In this document: positions 23,737-36,100 of the stretch, in pieces | How positions within the stretch are numbered: the first letter of the stretch is position 1 | Layout: each line of letters opens with the position of its first letter | Assembly (NCBI RefSeq): GCF_033807575.1 | Contig: NC_084717.1 | Span: 10,541,692-10,605,691, forward strand | Direction of reading: 5' to 3' | DNA: 64,000 nt | DNA from: Cydia pomonella | Lineage: Eukaryota; Arthropoda; Insecta; Lepidoptera; Tortricidae | Made by a program: the position numbers and the translations under genes | The notes under the pieces: model-generated | Database searches by the model: none | What the model was told of the DNA's origin: nothing | Seen by the model: the letters and a program-made list of their open reading frames with translations, nothing else

Positions 23737-25233
23737 TTATGAATCACCTTCTGTATCCTTCCCTATGTTTTCAGTCTTAGCCTCCTCTTTCTTCTCAATT
23801 TCTGGTGTAACTTTTACTTCTTCTGATGGAGTCTCTTCTTGACTAGGAGCTTCAACTGGTGGTTGGGGCAACCCTGAACTTATGTCAGAAATGGAATAAT
23901 TATCAGACTCAATCACAGGTTGTGGATCCTCTTTTTTCTCTTCACAGGGTGGAATTTCTGGTTCTTTAGTGTCTTCTTTCACAGGATCCTCTAATTTTAA
24001 TGTTTCCTGGATTGATTCTTCTTGGATTGTATCAGTAATATTTTCATCAGTTTTAGGAGAGTTGCTATTTCCGTCTGTGTTGTCACTTGATGAGCTTTCT
24101 TCGCTTGATGTTGAAACTTCAGAAATATGCTTAGGCTCTTCATCTTTCATGGTTGAATCTGAGCTGCTTTCATCTGTAGAGACTGGTTGTTCTGTGGCTG
24201 GTTCCTTCGGCTTCTTTTCAGGAGTATCAGCAGCCTTTTCAAGCACCTCTTCTTTTTGAGGTTCCTCTTTTTCTGATTCTGCTGTTTGATCCATTAGCTT
24301 TTGTTCAGTCATTTCTGCATCATCAACTGTTATTTCTGGGATGATTAAGGCTGGATTCTCAGATACATCTGATTTCATTTCAACTTCAGTTCTAGCTTCA
24401 TCTGATGCTGTTTCTATGTCAGTGGAGTCTGATTTCTCAGTAACTTCAGTCACAGGTATTATTTCAGGTATTGCAGTATCACTAGTTTTATTTTCTGGAA
24501 CAGGTTCATCAGTGCTGACATTAAGCTCTGGTGGAGTAACAGATTCATACTCAGTAGGTGTCTTGTCCTGAGTTTCCATTGGAGTATTTTGCTTAGCTTG
24601 CAGTCGCGCCTCTATATCGTCTACTGAAATATGTGTATCAGATGAGCTTGGCTGGGGTTCGGAGCTTTGCTGTTCTGTATTCTCCTTCCAAGACATATCC
24701 TCCATCTCTACATCGACATTATATTCAGAGTTGCTGTCGGAGCCGTTCACAACTGGTTCTACGGCTTCTCCATTCTCAGGCTCAGGATGGCGTTGAGCTC
24801 CGGGCTCACGTGTGCTGACAACTAGTATGTTCTTCTCTATAGCCCTCATGAATTTGTCTATTCTATTATACTGCTTACGAGGGAACGTCAGGAGTTCGCA
24901 GATTCTTTGAACGGTAAATGGTGCCGATGTAAAAGCGTCTAGGCGTTCCAGCAAGCTGTTCTTCATAATGTCATAGTTAAACGGGTCTACGTTCGGATAC
25001 GGCGGGATGTCGATACCCGGGGTAGTCTCGTAGAAGTCAGTTATAACGTTCAAGAGCTTCTCTTTGAATAAACATTTCACTAAAGGCCACTGGTATACGG
25101 GATCACCGGTACGCGCTACGTATGCTAAGTATTCGTTGAGTTCCTGGGGAATAGTTTTAGGCTTTCGTTTTGAAAAGTCTTCTAAGAAATGAAAGACTTC
25201 TTCAGCGTTTTCCATTTTGAGTCGTTTTATCAC
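23737..25233 (-). CDS. PPP4R2: Serine/threonine-protein phosphatase 4 regulatory subunit 2
   Basis: A single uninterrupted frame of 498 codons. Residues about 1-145 match the conserved PPP4R2 core: LEDFSKRKPKTIPQELNEYL, TGDPVYQWPLVKCLFKEKL, PFTVQRICELL and RKQYNRIDKFMRAIEKN. Residues about 150-498 are a low-complexity tail rich in Glu, Asp, Ser, Thr and Pro, as usual for this family. R2 holds the PP4 catalytic subunit and, with R3, forms the complex acting in DNA-damage recovery, spliceosomal snRNP assembly and centrosome function. The first Met (MIKRLKMENAEEVF) is used here; the Met six residues later is an alternative start. The coding region lacks introns. It is divergent from GLRX5, and its 3' end faces the synthetase. 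Confidence 0.93.
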   Translation of the reverse strand: MIKRLKMENAEEVFHFLEDFSKRKPKTIPQELNEYLAYVARTGDPVYQWPLVKCLFKEKLLNVITDFYETTPGIDIPPYPNVDPFNYDIMKNSLLERLDAFTSAPFTVQRICELLTFPRKQYNRIDKFMRAIEKNILVVSTREPGAQRHPEPENGEAVEPVVNGSDSNSEYNVDVEMEDMSWKENTEQQSSEPQPSSSDTHISVDDIEARLQAKQNTPMETQDKTPTEYESVTPPELNVSTDEPVPENKTSDTAIPEIIPVTEVTEKSDSTDIETASDEARTEVEMKSDVSENPALIIPEITVDDAEMTEQKLMDQTAESEKEEPQKEEVLEKAADTPEKKPKEPATEQPVSTDESSSDSTMKDEEPKHISEVSTSSEESSSSDNTDGNSNSPKTDENITDTIQEESIQETLKLEDPVKEDTKEPEIPPCEEKKEDPQPVIESDNYSISDISSGLPQPPVEAPSQEETPSEEVKVTPEIEKKEEAKTENIGKDTEGDS

Positions 25234-25861
25234 AGAACTAATGGATATAAACGCTTTTATTCAGAAGAATTCACAAAAGGACAAGAAAGAAGGCTAAGCA
25301 AAGCTGCTTTTTTTGCAATGAATGAGTGAGTCAGTGAATGAAATTTCACAATGTCAGTCAACGCCACAGACTATGTTCAATTGTATTCCATTTCAGCACA
25401 CGATAATTCTGTAAGCGCCCGATATTTCTTTTTACACGCATTATGAAGAGACTTTTGATTGTCAAATCAAACCAACATTCACCAAAACAAATCTTAGTAA
25501 CCAAATCTATTAAATAACGTTAAAAATCATAAAAAACATTATATGTATAGTATTAAAAAAATATATTGTAATTTAAGACCTACTGTTCTACATACACATA
25601 AACAACAACAACACAAACAACAAAAAAAAATCCAAATCCAAATTATTTATTTGTTGTTTAACAAATAAATAATTTGGAAATTGGAATTCAAATCATGCGT
25701 GAGTTGGATAATTCTGTTGTTTGAATGCTTTGAATATTATTTTCATTCATGCATTCAATTTTGAAATGTCACTGTCATTGCTAACCTAAAAACTCTCAAT
25801 TGTTTTCTTCTGACTAAAATAATTTTCCTTAAAACATTTTTTAACTATAATCCCTAGCAAA
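25234..25861. promoter_or_regulatory. Shared head-to-head upstream region of PPP4R2 and GLRX5
   Basis: The 628 bp between the two start codons must contain both 5' UTRs and promoters, so a bidirectional promoter is likely. At about 25637-25680 there is a near-perfect hairpin (CCAAATTATTTATTTGTT and its complement around GTTTA). No defined TATA or initiator element was assigned. Confidence 0.55.
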
Positions 25862-26548
25862 ATGAACGTCTTATTTAGAAGAAGTATTATGCCAATATAT
25901 AATAACGCTCTAAAAATATCATGTCGCTCTTTTGCGGATGCTGGAGTAAAGGAGAAAATTGATAAAATGGTGAAAAACAATAAAGTGGTAGTCTTCATGA
26001 AAGGAGTTCCCGATGCGCCGAGATGCGGATTCAGTAACGCTGTTGTGCAGATAATGCGGATGCACGCGGTGCCATATGACAGCCACGATGTCCTCGCGAA
26101 CGAAGATATTCGACAGGGTTAGACATTATTTAGTTCAGTTGTGTAACTCTTGACAGATCTCTTATAAGCTGTTCTTAAAGATTATCTTTTGACTTTGTTT
26201 ATGTTAAGTTAACCTCCAGAGTGCCCAATGCAATCGTTTTATCTTAGGATGTGGAACCTTCTATCATTCGAACAAGTTCAAAATTAAATCATTTTTTTAC
26301 TTATCTATTAATTTTGTTTACTGTAGTTTCCATGTTTTATAATTTTTCCTGGTAATATTTCAGGTATAAAAGATTACTCCAACTGGCCGACGATTCCACA
26401 AGTATTCATAAATGGAGAGTTTGTAGGAGGCTGCGACATCATGTTGCAAATGCACCAATCTGGGGAACTTGTGGAGGAACTGAAGAAGGTTGGCATTAAG
26501 AGCGCTCTGCTGACAGCAGAAGAGAACAAAAAAGAAGAAGCTAAGTGA
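25862..26548 (+). CDS. GLRX5: Mitochondrial monothiol glutaredoxin 5
   Basis: Two exons, 25862-26117 and 26364-26548 (TGA), give 146 aa. The splice is phase 1 with GTTAGA donor and TTTCAG acceptor, reconstituting RQG-IKDYSNWPTIPQVF. The N-terminal ~25 residues (Arg-rich, no acidic residues) look like a mitochondrial presequence. The active site is PRCGFSN, the CGFS class that uses one thiol and glutathione to hold a [2Fe-2S] cluster and pass it to iron-sulfur acceptor proteins. The WPTIPQVFINGEFVGGCDI segment supplies the cis-Pro and glutathione-binding residues. Length and motif order are normal for GLRX5. Confidence 0.95.
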
Positions 26549-26812
26549 TTTGGTAATTCTCTATGTAGCATAATTTATAAGGTCCTCAAAGATGTTATAC
26601 CTATTATTGTTTTAATTTATCATTATTGATTATCTCACCTGTTGTGACTGACATATGTAATAGATATTAATGCTATCTAGTTGTATTATTTAGCTACCTT
26701 CAGACACATAGTTTCAAGAAAGAAGAGTCTGGCAAATCAAATATCATAATAGAAGCAAACTCAATGCAGAAATGCTGATGGACAGACTTCAAATTACATT
26801 GATCATAATCCC

Positions 26813-26818
26813 AATAAA
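26813..26818 (+). terminator. Candidate polyadenylation signal of GLRX5
   Basis: AATAAA about 265 bp after the stop codon, just before the hairpin element at 26862. Confidence 0.5.
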
Positions 26819-26861
26819 ATATAGTGTTAATTTCTCGAATTTAAACTATTGGGAGACATAT

Positions 26862-27045
26862 GGTTTACACTCATTTGATTTTAGTCACTCACGCAACATG
26901 TTTTGGTGAGCCTAGGTCTCCTTTCTCAAGCACAAACAGCAATCTCGACGGTCGTGCTTCGCATAGCACTGTTGTGCTTGAGAAAGGAGACCTAGGCTCT
27001 CCGAAACATGTTGCGCAAGTGACTAAAATCATGCGAGTGTAAACC
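26862..27045. mobile_element. Hairpin MITE, about 184 bp
   Basis: It begins GGTTTACACTC and ends GAGTGTAAACC. The arms of about 70-75 bp (including GCCTAGGTCTCCTTTCTCAAG and its complement) pair almost completely, leaving a short loop. It produces overlapping open frames on both strands that are not genes. Confidence 0.85.
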
Positions 27046-27139
27046 GTAAAATTATTATTATTAAAGCCTTTATTATACAAACTGTTGGCAGTCTATTTAA
27101 CAATTCCTTATTATATAAACAATTCCTATGAACATGTTC

Positions 27140-27434
27140 GTAAGGTCTTTTGACCTAGGCCTCTTCCGAATCCCCTTTTTCTATTATATTTAGGTATTTG
27201 TCCAGCATTTTCTTCCATTTTTGTCTATCTATTGCCATTTCTTTCCAGTTTTTTCCTATTGTTTCTATGAGGTCTTTTTCCCCATCTTGTTTTTGGTTTG
27301 CCCTTTTTTCTTTTGCCAACTTTTGGATTCCAATTCGTAGCTATTTTTGTCCATCTGTCATTTTTCATTCTGCCTATGTGCCCTGCCCAATTTATTTTAA
27401 ACCGTAAAATTAGTTTAGTGTTAATTTCTCTCAA
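27140..27434 (-). mobile_element. LINE reverse-transcriptase C-terminal fragment
   Basis: The minus strand encodes FKINWAGHIGRMKNDRWTK and RKKGKPKTRWG, then after a frame change DRQKWKKMLDKY. This is the WAGHIAR...DRW...GRPxTRW tail common to RTE-like and related non-LTR retrotransposons. It is frameshifted and truncated. Confidence 0.75.
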
Positions 27435-27596
27435 ATTTGAAGTTACAGTAAGTGATTTTCTAATATGTTTTATATAAATTACAGATCATTTAAAATGTAG
27501 TTATTTCCTGTTATCCAATTGTTTGTAATAACTGATTTGATAAAAAAGTACCGATAACACTTAAAAAAATGGTCATATAAGGAAATAAATCTGCAT

Positions 27597-27685
27597 TGGG
27601 CTAGCGTGGGGACTATAGCCCGAGCCCTCTCGCGCATGAGAAGAGGCCTGTGCCCAGCAGTGGGACGTATATAGGCTGAATTATT
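27597..27685 (+). mobile_element. Lepidopteran LINE/SINE 3' tail
   Basis: GAGGCCTGTGCCCAGCAGTG followed by GGACGTATATAGGCTG is a tail motif I recognise as repeated throughout lepidopteran genomes. No coding part remains. Confidence 0.65.
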
Positions 27686-28039
27686 ATTTTAAGGAAATAC
27701 TTTTCAAAGTGGTAAAACTAGCTTATTCAAATATGTAAAATAGTTGTTTTAATTTCTTTTCTAATTTATTTAATTGAACACATTCAGCAAACTGTTGGTT
27801 GGCAATGCCTTTTACATGGGCCTCCAATGACCCATCATGTTATCAGTTACACTAGCTAGATGGTATTAAGCATGTACCATCAATTTTGTAGTCTATACCT
27901 TCATCGTCTATACATTATCTTCAGCTTTTACCATTGATGTTGGTAATCAGAAAATGTGTTTTTTTTTGTGACATCTTGTGAAGGATAGTAAACAGATGAT
28001 GTTCTCAATTAGAGAAAAAAACAAACACTGTGTTTAAGA
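27686..28039. other. Intergenic between GLRX5 debris and alpha-actinin 3' end
   Basis: AT-rich, nothing recognised. Confidence 0.5.
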
Positions 28040-28043
28040 GCTT

Positions 28044-28895
28044 TTTATTAAATTAGCTGTACATTCGAGTTAGTATACTTTTTGGGCACATAATTCATTC
28101 TTATTCTTATTTACTGTGCCAATCTTTCTCATACGATATTGGTTGGATTATCAACACAGTCATTATTAAAAGACAAATATGGCAGATCATTTATATAGAG
28201 TACTCAAACAAAAATACTCTCAAAAACGATAATCATATAAAAATGATAAATAAATAGATGCAGGCAAGCTATGGCAATCTATGATATAAATAATTTGTGT
28301 GACACTTCCCTGCATTTACGAATTTAGACAGCTTAAAACTTTACGTACCTACCATCGAAGTACTATAAATTACTAATGGCAGTAATTAAAATGAACTTGT
28401 ATAAATAATTTTTTGCTTATAAATAAAAAATATAACAAAAACATTCTCACAACGTGAATGAGTCTTATTTTGGTGTCACACATTAGTCAAGCCTAACATT
28501 AGCACCATTTCCATCTTACAAATAAATGTTTTGTGACTTCCCTGAGAATTTCATATAAAAGTTAAAAATACCTAACACTAGTGTATAAATAGAGATGTCG
28601 AAAACGTATTCTATAGATGATTTCTCTGATTTGAGCCAAAGTTTACAGTAGTCATTAGGGAGAAGAGTGTAACGGTGTGAAAGTTAATGGCATTTTTGGT
28701 TTGAACATTGCACATACTTAAGTTTATACAGGACTGTATTAAATATTAATTGTCGGCAGATGATGTTTGCGTTACGTTGGCAGAATAGGGCTCGTCGTCA
28801 ACGTAAGGGAAACATGTCTGCCTCGCGGCCGGCGCGGCGGCATCCTGTGGCTGCTCCCGATGAGATGATCATGACGCGACTCGATCGACCTGCGC
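28044..28895 (-). other. Probable 3' UTR exon of alpha-actinin
   Basis: On the minus strand TGTGTTTTTCAG at the 28896 boundary is a good acceptor. It is followed by a GC-rich stretch (28895 down to about 28790) with exon-like composition, and TTTATT at 28044-28049 gives an AATAAA signal. The last coding exon ends with the stop TAG immediately followed by GT, so a splice right after the stop codon into this exon would explain the structure. This is inferred, not proven. Confidence 0.5.
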
Positions 28896-29577
28896 CTGAA
28901 AAACACATTTTAGTATCCAGAAAATAAGAGCACATAGATAATTAGTATAAACGAGAATTTATTATTAAAAGTCAAAACAGTTCTAGGCACTGGACCAAGT
29001 TGGAAGGAGGCCAGAATATTTGTTGGAAGTGCCACTAAAAATTTTCATAAATTTAACGCCAGTAGAAAAGTCTAGGTCACTCATACTTATAGAGTCTATA
29101 ATTAAACGGATGTCGAGAAGTAAAACTTATTTTTTTGAGAAAGGGGATATTTGTTAACATCTTAGGTAATTAAAAAAAAGATTTTCCAGACGTCATTTAG
29201 GTATGTACACGTATAACACACGACATATTTCGTAAATAGATTAAGCCCAAGTAGTCTGGAGCGAAGTGCTCTCAGTTAGGTAATTTTACTATAGGTCGCT
29301 ATAGGTTAATTATTGACCGATGGTTTTGATTAGATCATAATCTAAAAGAACGGTCATGGACGTAAATTTTTTATCCATTTAGATTTCACATTGAACATTT
29401 TATAGCATACTTGTGTGTGTGTGTGTGTTGAACAAGCAAAGCTCGAACACGAAATAGCGTAACAATTAAAGTTCACGATCATCTACCAGGGCATGGGGGC
29501 CTGGGACCCGTGGTATTTTGCCCGCTATGCCGCCCCTGCGCTTCGCTACTGTCTGTGAGCGCACTTAGAATGTGTGG

Positions 29578-30137
29578 CAGGTACCTAGAGGTCGGTCTCG
29601 CCGTAGAGCGCGGTGGAGAAGGCCATGTAGTCGAGCGCGCCGGGCGGGCCGCCGGCGCGGTAGGGCGGCATGCGACGTGTGGGGTGTAGGGTGCAGGTAC
29701 CTAGAGGTCGGTCTCGCCGTAGAGCGCGGTGGAGAAGGCCATGTAGTCGAGCGCGCCGGGCGGGCCGCCGGCGCGGTAGGGCGGCATGCGACGTGTGGGG
29801 TGTAGGGTGCAGGTACCTAGAGGTCGGTCTCGCCGTAGAGCGCGGTGGAGAAGGCCATGTAGTCGAGCGCGCCGGGCGGGCCGCCGGCGCGGTAGGGCGG
29901 CATGCGACGTGTGGGGTGTAGGGTGCAGGTACCTAGAGGTCGGTCTCGCCGTAGAGCGCGGTGGAGAAGGCCATGTAGTCGAGCGCGCCGGGCGGGCCGC
30001 CGGCGCGGTAGGGCGGCATGCGACGTGTGGGGTGTAGGGTGCAGGTACCTAGAGGTCGGTCTCGCCGTAGAGCGCGGTGGAGAAGGCCATGTAGTCGAGC
30101 GCGCCGGGCGGGCCGCCGGCGCGGTAGGGCGGCATGC
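29578..30137 (-). repeat. 116-bp tandem array of the alpha-actinin C-terminal exon 3' part, five copies
   Basis: Stop codons (TAG on the minus strand) recur at 30049-30051, 29933-29935, 29817-29819, 29701-29703 and 29585-29587. Each unit holds the codons from RMPPYRAGGPP to GETDL and the stop, then about 26-35 bp starting GTACCTGC. The copies look identical. Only the one at 30049 follows the full exon; the other four lie 3' of it. Confidence 0.95.
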
Positions 30138-33100
30138 GCGCCACGCAGTACTCCGCCTGGTCCGGCGGTAGCTCGCGGCGCAGCTCCTCCGCCGTGATGT
30201 ACGGCTGCAAATATGTATCCATTACACACACTGCCTTATCCTACAATAGTACACTCCGCCTAAGCTAACTCTGCATTCAGTTTGACGTGAGAAATTGTGG
30301 AAGTGCTTTATAAACGTTACGTTTTCACAGTATATGACTATTATGATGACACGCCATACTCTGTTCATACAAATTCTGTCCCGAGACTGCAGAATTAGCT
30401 TGGTGCGACTTCTAGGTATAGGTATTGCGATTGCGACTTATATAACGCTACCTAAATTTTTTCTTTCATTTATCGATCTTCGACAGTACCTAACGTAAGT
30501 TCATGTCATACCTGGCCGCGTAGCCAACGTTACAATCGTTCACGCTCCGTAGCGTATCGTAGCTATCTCTCTCTATCACTCATAGTTGCGTTTCGTTCGC
30601 CAAGGAGCGTGAACGATATGCACGTTGGCTACGCGGCCTGAAATGTAGACAAACTCAATTTCTTGAATCACGGGCTTCCTCGAGCTTCGCACGGTAGATT
30701 CGAGTTGGTTTGAGTGGGTCTTATCAAATTTGCAGTTAACAAGAACTTAGCGTTCGCTCGATATTACATTTTCGAGACAATAACATTAAGGGCCACTTGC
30801 ACCAATCTCTTACCCGGGATTAACCGGTTAAACCTGGAGTTATCATGGTTACCAGTACAATTTGACACTGGGTTAACGATTTAACCGGTTTACCCCGGGT
30901 TAGTGGGATAGTACAAGTGGCCCTAAGACGTATTTCACAAGCATCGTAATACGTATATCGCGAAACGTACGATCAACGCGTAGGTATTCACGCACGCGCC
31001 GCACTATTTCTACCCGCTATGACGTAATCTATTTCTTGAACTTCACTCACTTTAGCGTTCACTTCGTCAAACCAGATCACTTTTTTTGTCGTCAATTTCG
31101 TAACAAGGAAAGCGGAGGAGGTGGCGGCGGCGGAGGCGGAGGCGGTGGCGGCGGGGAAATACGGAATGCACACGAAACACACGCGTCTTCAAACTCCGTA
31201 CGCGACATGCGGATTTGGCGCGAGATTCCACAGTTCGAGTCGAGCGTGCGTAAGCGCACAAACTGATTGATTGTCATCGCCAACGGGAGCGGCCGATGCA
31301 TTATTTATTCCAATGATATACCTACTGACGTCAAAGAGCAAACGCAAATCGCTTTGGCGCGGCAACTCGTTCAGTTGTAAATCAATGCAAATATTTCTCA
31401 CAAGCTATTTGCATATTGTTATTGATTTTGCTTAAGATCCATTTCAGTAAGACAAGTTTTAGAGATTAATCTGAAATAAATCTGAACATAAGTGATGTTG
31501 AATAAATCGAAAAATGAACCAGATAATGTTATGTGGAAACTGTTATGGCTTGTGTGTATTCTATATTTGTTTAAACATATGTATTATTTTTCGCTATTTG
31601 TTTCCCAATAATAAATAAAAATAATAATAATAATATCGAGTAGGAAGATCGCCACCGCCATGCAACACCCAAACAAGAATACAGTTGGAAAGTTTTTCAT
31701 AGATCTATTATTTTTGGTAACTAATCTTAGCCACAGAAAAGAAAATATGTAAGTATATTGCGCATATAACCTATTTCACATGGCATTGATAGCTTTAGCA
31801 GTTCAAGGTAAAAGTCCTAATACTTGACATGCTAATACTTTAATAGTTGATAGTCTGATTCTGTCACCTCTATGTCGAACACTCGGACGTCTACCTCAGA
31901 CCTTACTTTTAAGGTACAATACCTTACAATAATGATAATCTGTATTTTTTAAACAGTTTGGGGACGGTGACAGTTAACATCTTACTCGTAAGTCGTAATA
32001 TGATTTTACGAGATTTTACGTTTTATAATTATAAATAGTATGGATGAATGGGATAAGGGCAAGCGAATGATGATGAGTATGGACTCTCACCCAAGGGTAC
32101 CCAAGCTGTTTGAAAAATACTAAGTATAATGATCTAGACTCACCTTGTCGCCAGCTAAGATCCTAAAGCTGTCGATGACCTGCTCAGCGGTGTCTGTGTC
32201 TGTGGATTCCCTCGTCATGAAGTCCAGGAACGCATCGAACGACACGTAACCTAAACAAAATACAAATCGGTTTAAATTATACAATTTTCATAGAAAAAAA
32301 AATGAGCATAGTGTAGTATCGTCTATCGTTATAAAAGTTATGTGACAAGAAACGTCTTTGTTGGGAATGTAAGGAAGGGGTAGGCCAAGGAAAAATCCTG
32401 TGTGAGACGTAAATATTTATGTGAGAAGGATAGATACATAACGCGCGGGCTACAGAAAGTTATGAAACAAGCAAAACGCCGAACGAGCGATTGATGAGTT
32501 CGTATAATCCAAGCTATAATTGCAAATAATTATTTATGTTGTTTTGTAGAAAAGGGATAGTAATACACCTACCAAATAAGGTGCGAAAAGTGACCTTAAT
32601 GTTACTTGCAATAAAGTTCTTTCTTCCGACCTTATCTTAAGAGCAATTCCTAGCTGAGCAACTTTTCAAATCTCGAATTTTTGAAGCTATGTTTCTGTCG
32701 CGCTGCGGTGGGCGGGAGCGGGAGCTAACTAAGTGTGAGTGCGCGCACACAGATGCGAGACGCGAGCGCCCGCTCATTGCGCGCCGTTCCGTTGACATTC
32801 CGGAATTCATCCTGCGCTGCCCGACATGTTGTTTTTGATGTTATCGCATAATATTGTTTTTAATTATTATTTTGACGACCAGTTTGGCCTAGTGGGTAGT
32901 GACCCTGCCTACGAAGCTGATGGTCCCGGGTTCAAATCCTGGTAAGGGCATATATTCGTTTGATGAGCATGGATATTTGTTCCCGACTCATGGGTGTTTT
33001 TTGTGTATTTAAGTATTTATAAATATTTATATATTATATATATCGTTGTCTAAGTACCCTCAACACAAGCCTTATTGAGCTTACTGTGGTACTTGTCAAT

Positions 33101-36100
33101 TTGAGTAATAATGTCCTATAATATTTATTTATATTGATTATTTATTTATTATATTATACTGTATCTATTAATTAATTCAGATAAAGACTATAAAAAAGAA
33201 TGATGTCCTTGCTTCGGTCGTCGTACCTATCCGTGACAATAAGTTGGGTGTGATCATGGTGTGTTGTGAAATTTTGTAAGTAGGTATGGTTAACCTACAA
33301 TCTAAATAGTAGTAGTACTACGATGGGGCTAAACTTGTGCCGTCTTATTGAAGAACGTATCGCAATGACAATCTGGGTAAGGTATGTTGGGATAATGCCG
33401 GACAATTTTGGGACCAATTGAGAGAACTCGCGATTTTTTTTTCTAGATCGTGTCAGATTCTTGAAGTACGGAGCAAATCGTTAAATAATAACCGTAGATT
33501 CAGCCTGAATTTTGGTAATCTTCAATATATAAAGGTTTTAGTTTTGTACACGTGTAAAGATGAAACATACTTTTTTTAGGGTAACGAGTGTTTTGCCATC
33601 AAGGGATAACATCGGATGGTGAATAAAAGTTGGTTTAAATGGAAAGAGAATAAGGTATCACAAAGAAATAGGTCCGGAGTTTAGCCTTCTCCTACGTATA
33701 TAAATTGCAGCCAACAATACAAATTTAAAAGTTGTCAGCGAATGTTCTATTTTTCGTATTTTTGTATCCGATCTTAACCCTGATACAAACATTTGGTAAA
33801 ATTGTGGCTCTCAAACTTTGATACTTATGTCATAAGGCAATTTGATAAGTAAACAATGTGCTTACAATTGCGATTTTGACGGTAAAATATTGCTATTATA
33901 TATATAGTTGATATACAATCTTTTTTTGGATAAAATGTAAGGATCGTATGCAAAGAGTAAAGTAATAGAATAAAATATATAGGAAACGAGAGCCCTCTTG
34001 AAGCATTTTAAGGAAACTAATTTTGAAGTGCTATCTCTATTTTGTATCCGAAACTAACTATATATGTGTGCGTTCACATCTACATATGCATCCGTATGTG
34101 TAGGTACTTTCGTACTACATAATATTAGGTCTACTTCGGCGGTATACATGTTAGTTGTTTGATTTCTTGTAACTTTCATAGTTTTTCTGTTTACAAGATA
34201 TTAAACAAAATACTAACTTGTAAGCCACCCAAGTAGACCTAATGTTATGTAGAAAGGTTTTAAAAAGAATGGAATAAGAAATGGAATAAAGAAAACAATA
34301 CAAAAGAAAACAGAAACATAAGCACAGGTAAACAACATGCGGTCTAATCGCTAAAACGCAATCTCCAGGCAACTTTTGGGCAGCGGAAATTAAAAAAATG
34401 TCATTGTCAGTAAGTAGGTGTACATACACATACATACAAAATAGACTACCTAAATCTTTTCCTTTTGATTTACCGTCGCGTTGGTACTGGATAATAATAA
34501 GGGTACGAAAGTGTGATCAAGAAAACAATAAATGTGATAATTAAGTAGGTAAATTGAAGAAAATTCAAAATTTGACCTACACTGCTGTTTTTTAAATGGG
34601 TAAAGATCGTATTGTTTCTTTCCGATCTTTACCTGGAAGGGTCAAAATTGGATATTGGTCTACAGCAATCCTAGGTCTGTTTTTGATTGGATTGTTTTAT
34701 AAATAAACATCTAAAACGAAATTATACATTAACACAATTACAAAAGCAAACACATTTTCATCACAATACACAAAATAAATTACAGGGCCTGGACCCGGGT
34801 ATGTCCTTAAACTACGTCAAAAAGAGAGGTATGGGCACTGTGAATGTCATCTCGCCTTATGTGGTAGGGCACAGCACAGCGGATGTCATTCCAGATCTAG
34901 AGCAGAGCCCAACTGGGGAAGTACCTCCACCTTACAGAAAACCGCAGCCAAATAACACTAGACCCTACTCATAGTGTTGTGTTCCTGCCGGTGAGTAAGG
35001 TTGCCAGAGCTCAACGAGGGGCGGCGGGTTAGGGTCGGCAACGCGCATGTAACTTCTCTGGAGTTGCAGGCGTACATAGGCTACGGATACTGCTTACCAT
35101 CAGGTGGACCGTATGCTTGTTTGCCACCGACGTAGTATAAAAAAAACGGCGAAGATCGGATACACGAAATTTACCTTGCTTTATGTGATTGCGCATAGCA
35201 CGAGCCCGATATCCCTGAGTGGCGCTGGGACACTGGCAGTCGAGGCAATGAAATGGCATCTTACACAATGTTGCCAACATTAAAAAAGAAAGCCAAATTA
35301 GGGAGAAATGAATTTGCTACGTTCTTCACCCACATCCGGTATTACCCCAACATACCTTAATCGTTGAACCGCCGGATTTCAAAATGGCCCTTATTTTGAT
35401 ATCGGCTAGCCGTAATGTACATTTGCTATCTAGTGGTTTACTTGTGACGCACAAGTGTGAGCAATACAAGACAATCAAATTGTTAATGGGTATTTATGAT
35501 GTTTTAATCAAAATAAGCAGGTTGTACCTATTATCCTACTTAGCTTTGTTTACAGGCCTTTAATAGTAAACATAACTAAACATAAGCACTACCTGACCTG
35601 CAATGTAAAAAAATACAAAAAAACGGTTTGAAGTAACAGGCCATTACGGATACATTTTAGAATAGAATAGAATATAAATCTTTATTACGAAACCATGGTA
35701 CATAATAGTTGTTACATTAATGAGTGTGAAAACACATGGCACCCTTTTCTTAGAACTACGTGGTATTTTGGTTATATTACGGCGATCGACTGTTGGTTTT
35801 TGGTGTATTTTTTCTCATTTTAACCATTAACATGTTATGCCCATCACTATTCCTTCTGTGTACGTATATTTAGAAACTGTCTCCGCCTCTAATTCGTGCG
35901 ATAAGGACAACTGCAGCTCGGACTAAAATTCACACGCAAAAAACTCAAAAATCGAGGTTTCGCTCTCGACTGTTTCCTCCTCCAAAACGAAATCAATCTT
36001 TATGAAATTTTGGAAACTGCAAGAGGAAGAAATAAATTATGCCGCTATGTTTTGATTTTTTGGATATTTTTTGTCATATTTGTATACTGTGCCTTTTTTT

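Noticed and set aside
23969..24571. Ser/Val-rich plus-strand frames opposite PPP4R2
   Set aside because: Antisense of the Glu/Ser/Thr-rich PPP4R2 tail; the composition is explained by the opposite strand.
26860..27080. Two overlapping 60-residue frames on opposite strands with similar protein sequence
   Set aside because: They arise from the palindromic MITE at 26862-27045.
29572..30171. Arg/Gly-rich plus-strand frames over the 116-bp array
   Set aside because: Antisense shadows of the repeated alpha-actinin exon, with no family resemblance.
31036..31301. Glycine-rich or proline-rich small protein
   Set aside because: It is a GGN microsatellite in an intron; both strands stay open for that reason alone.
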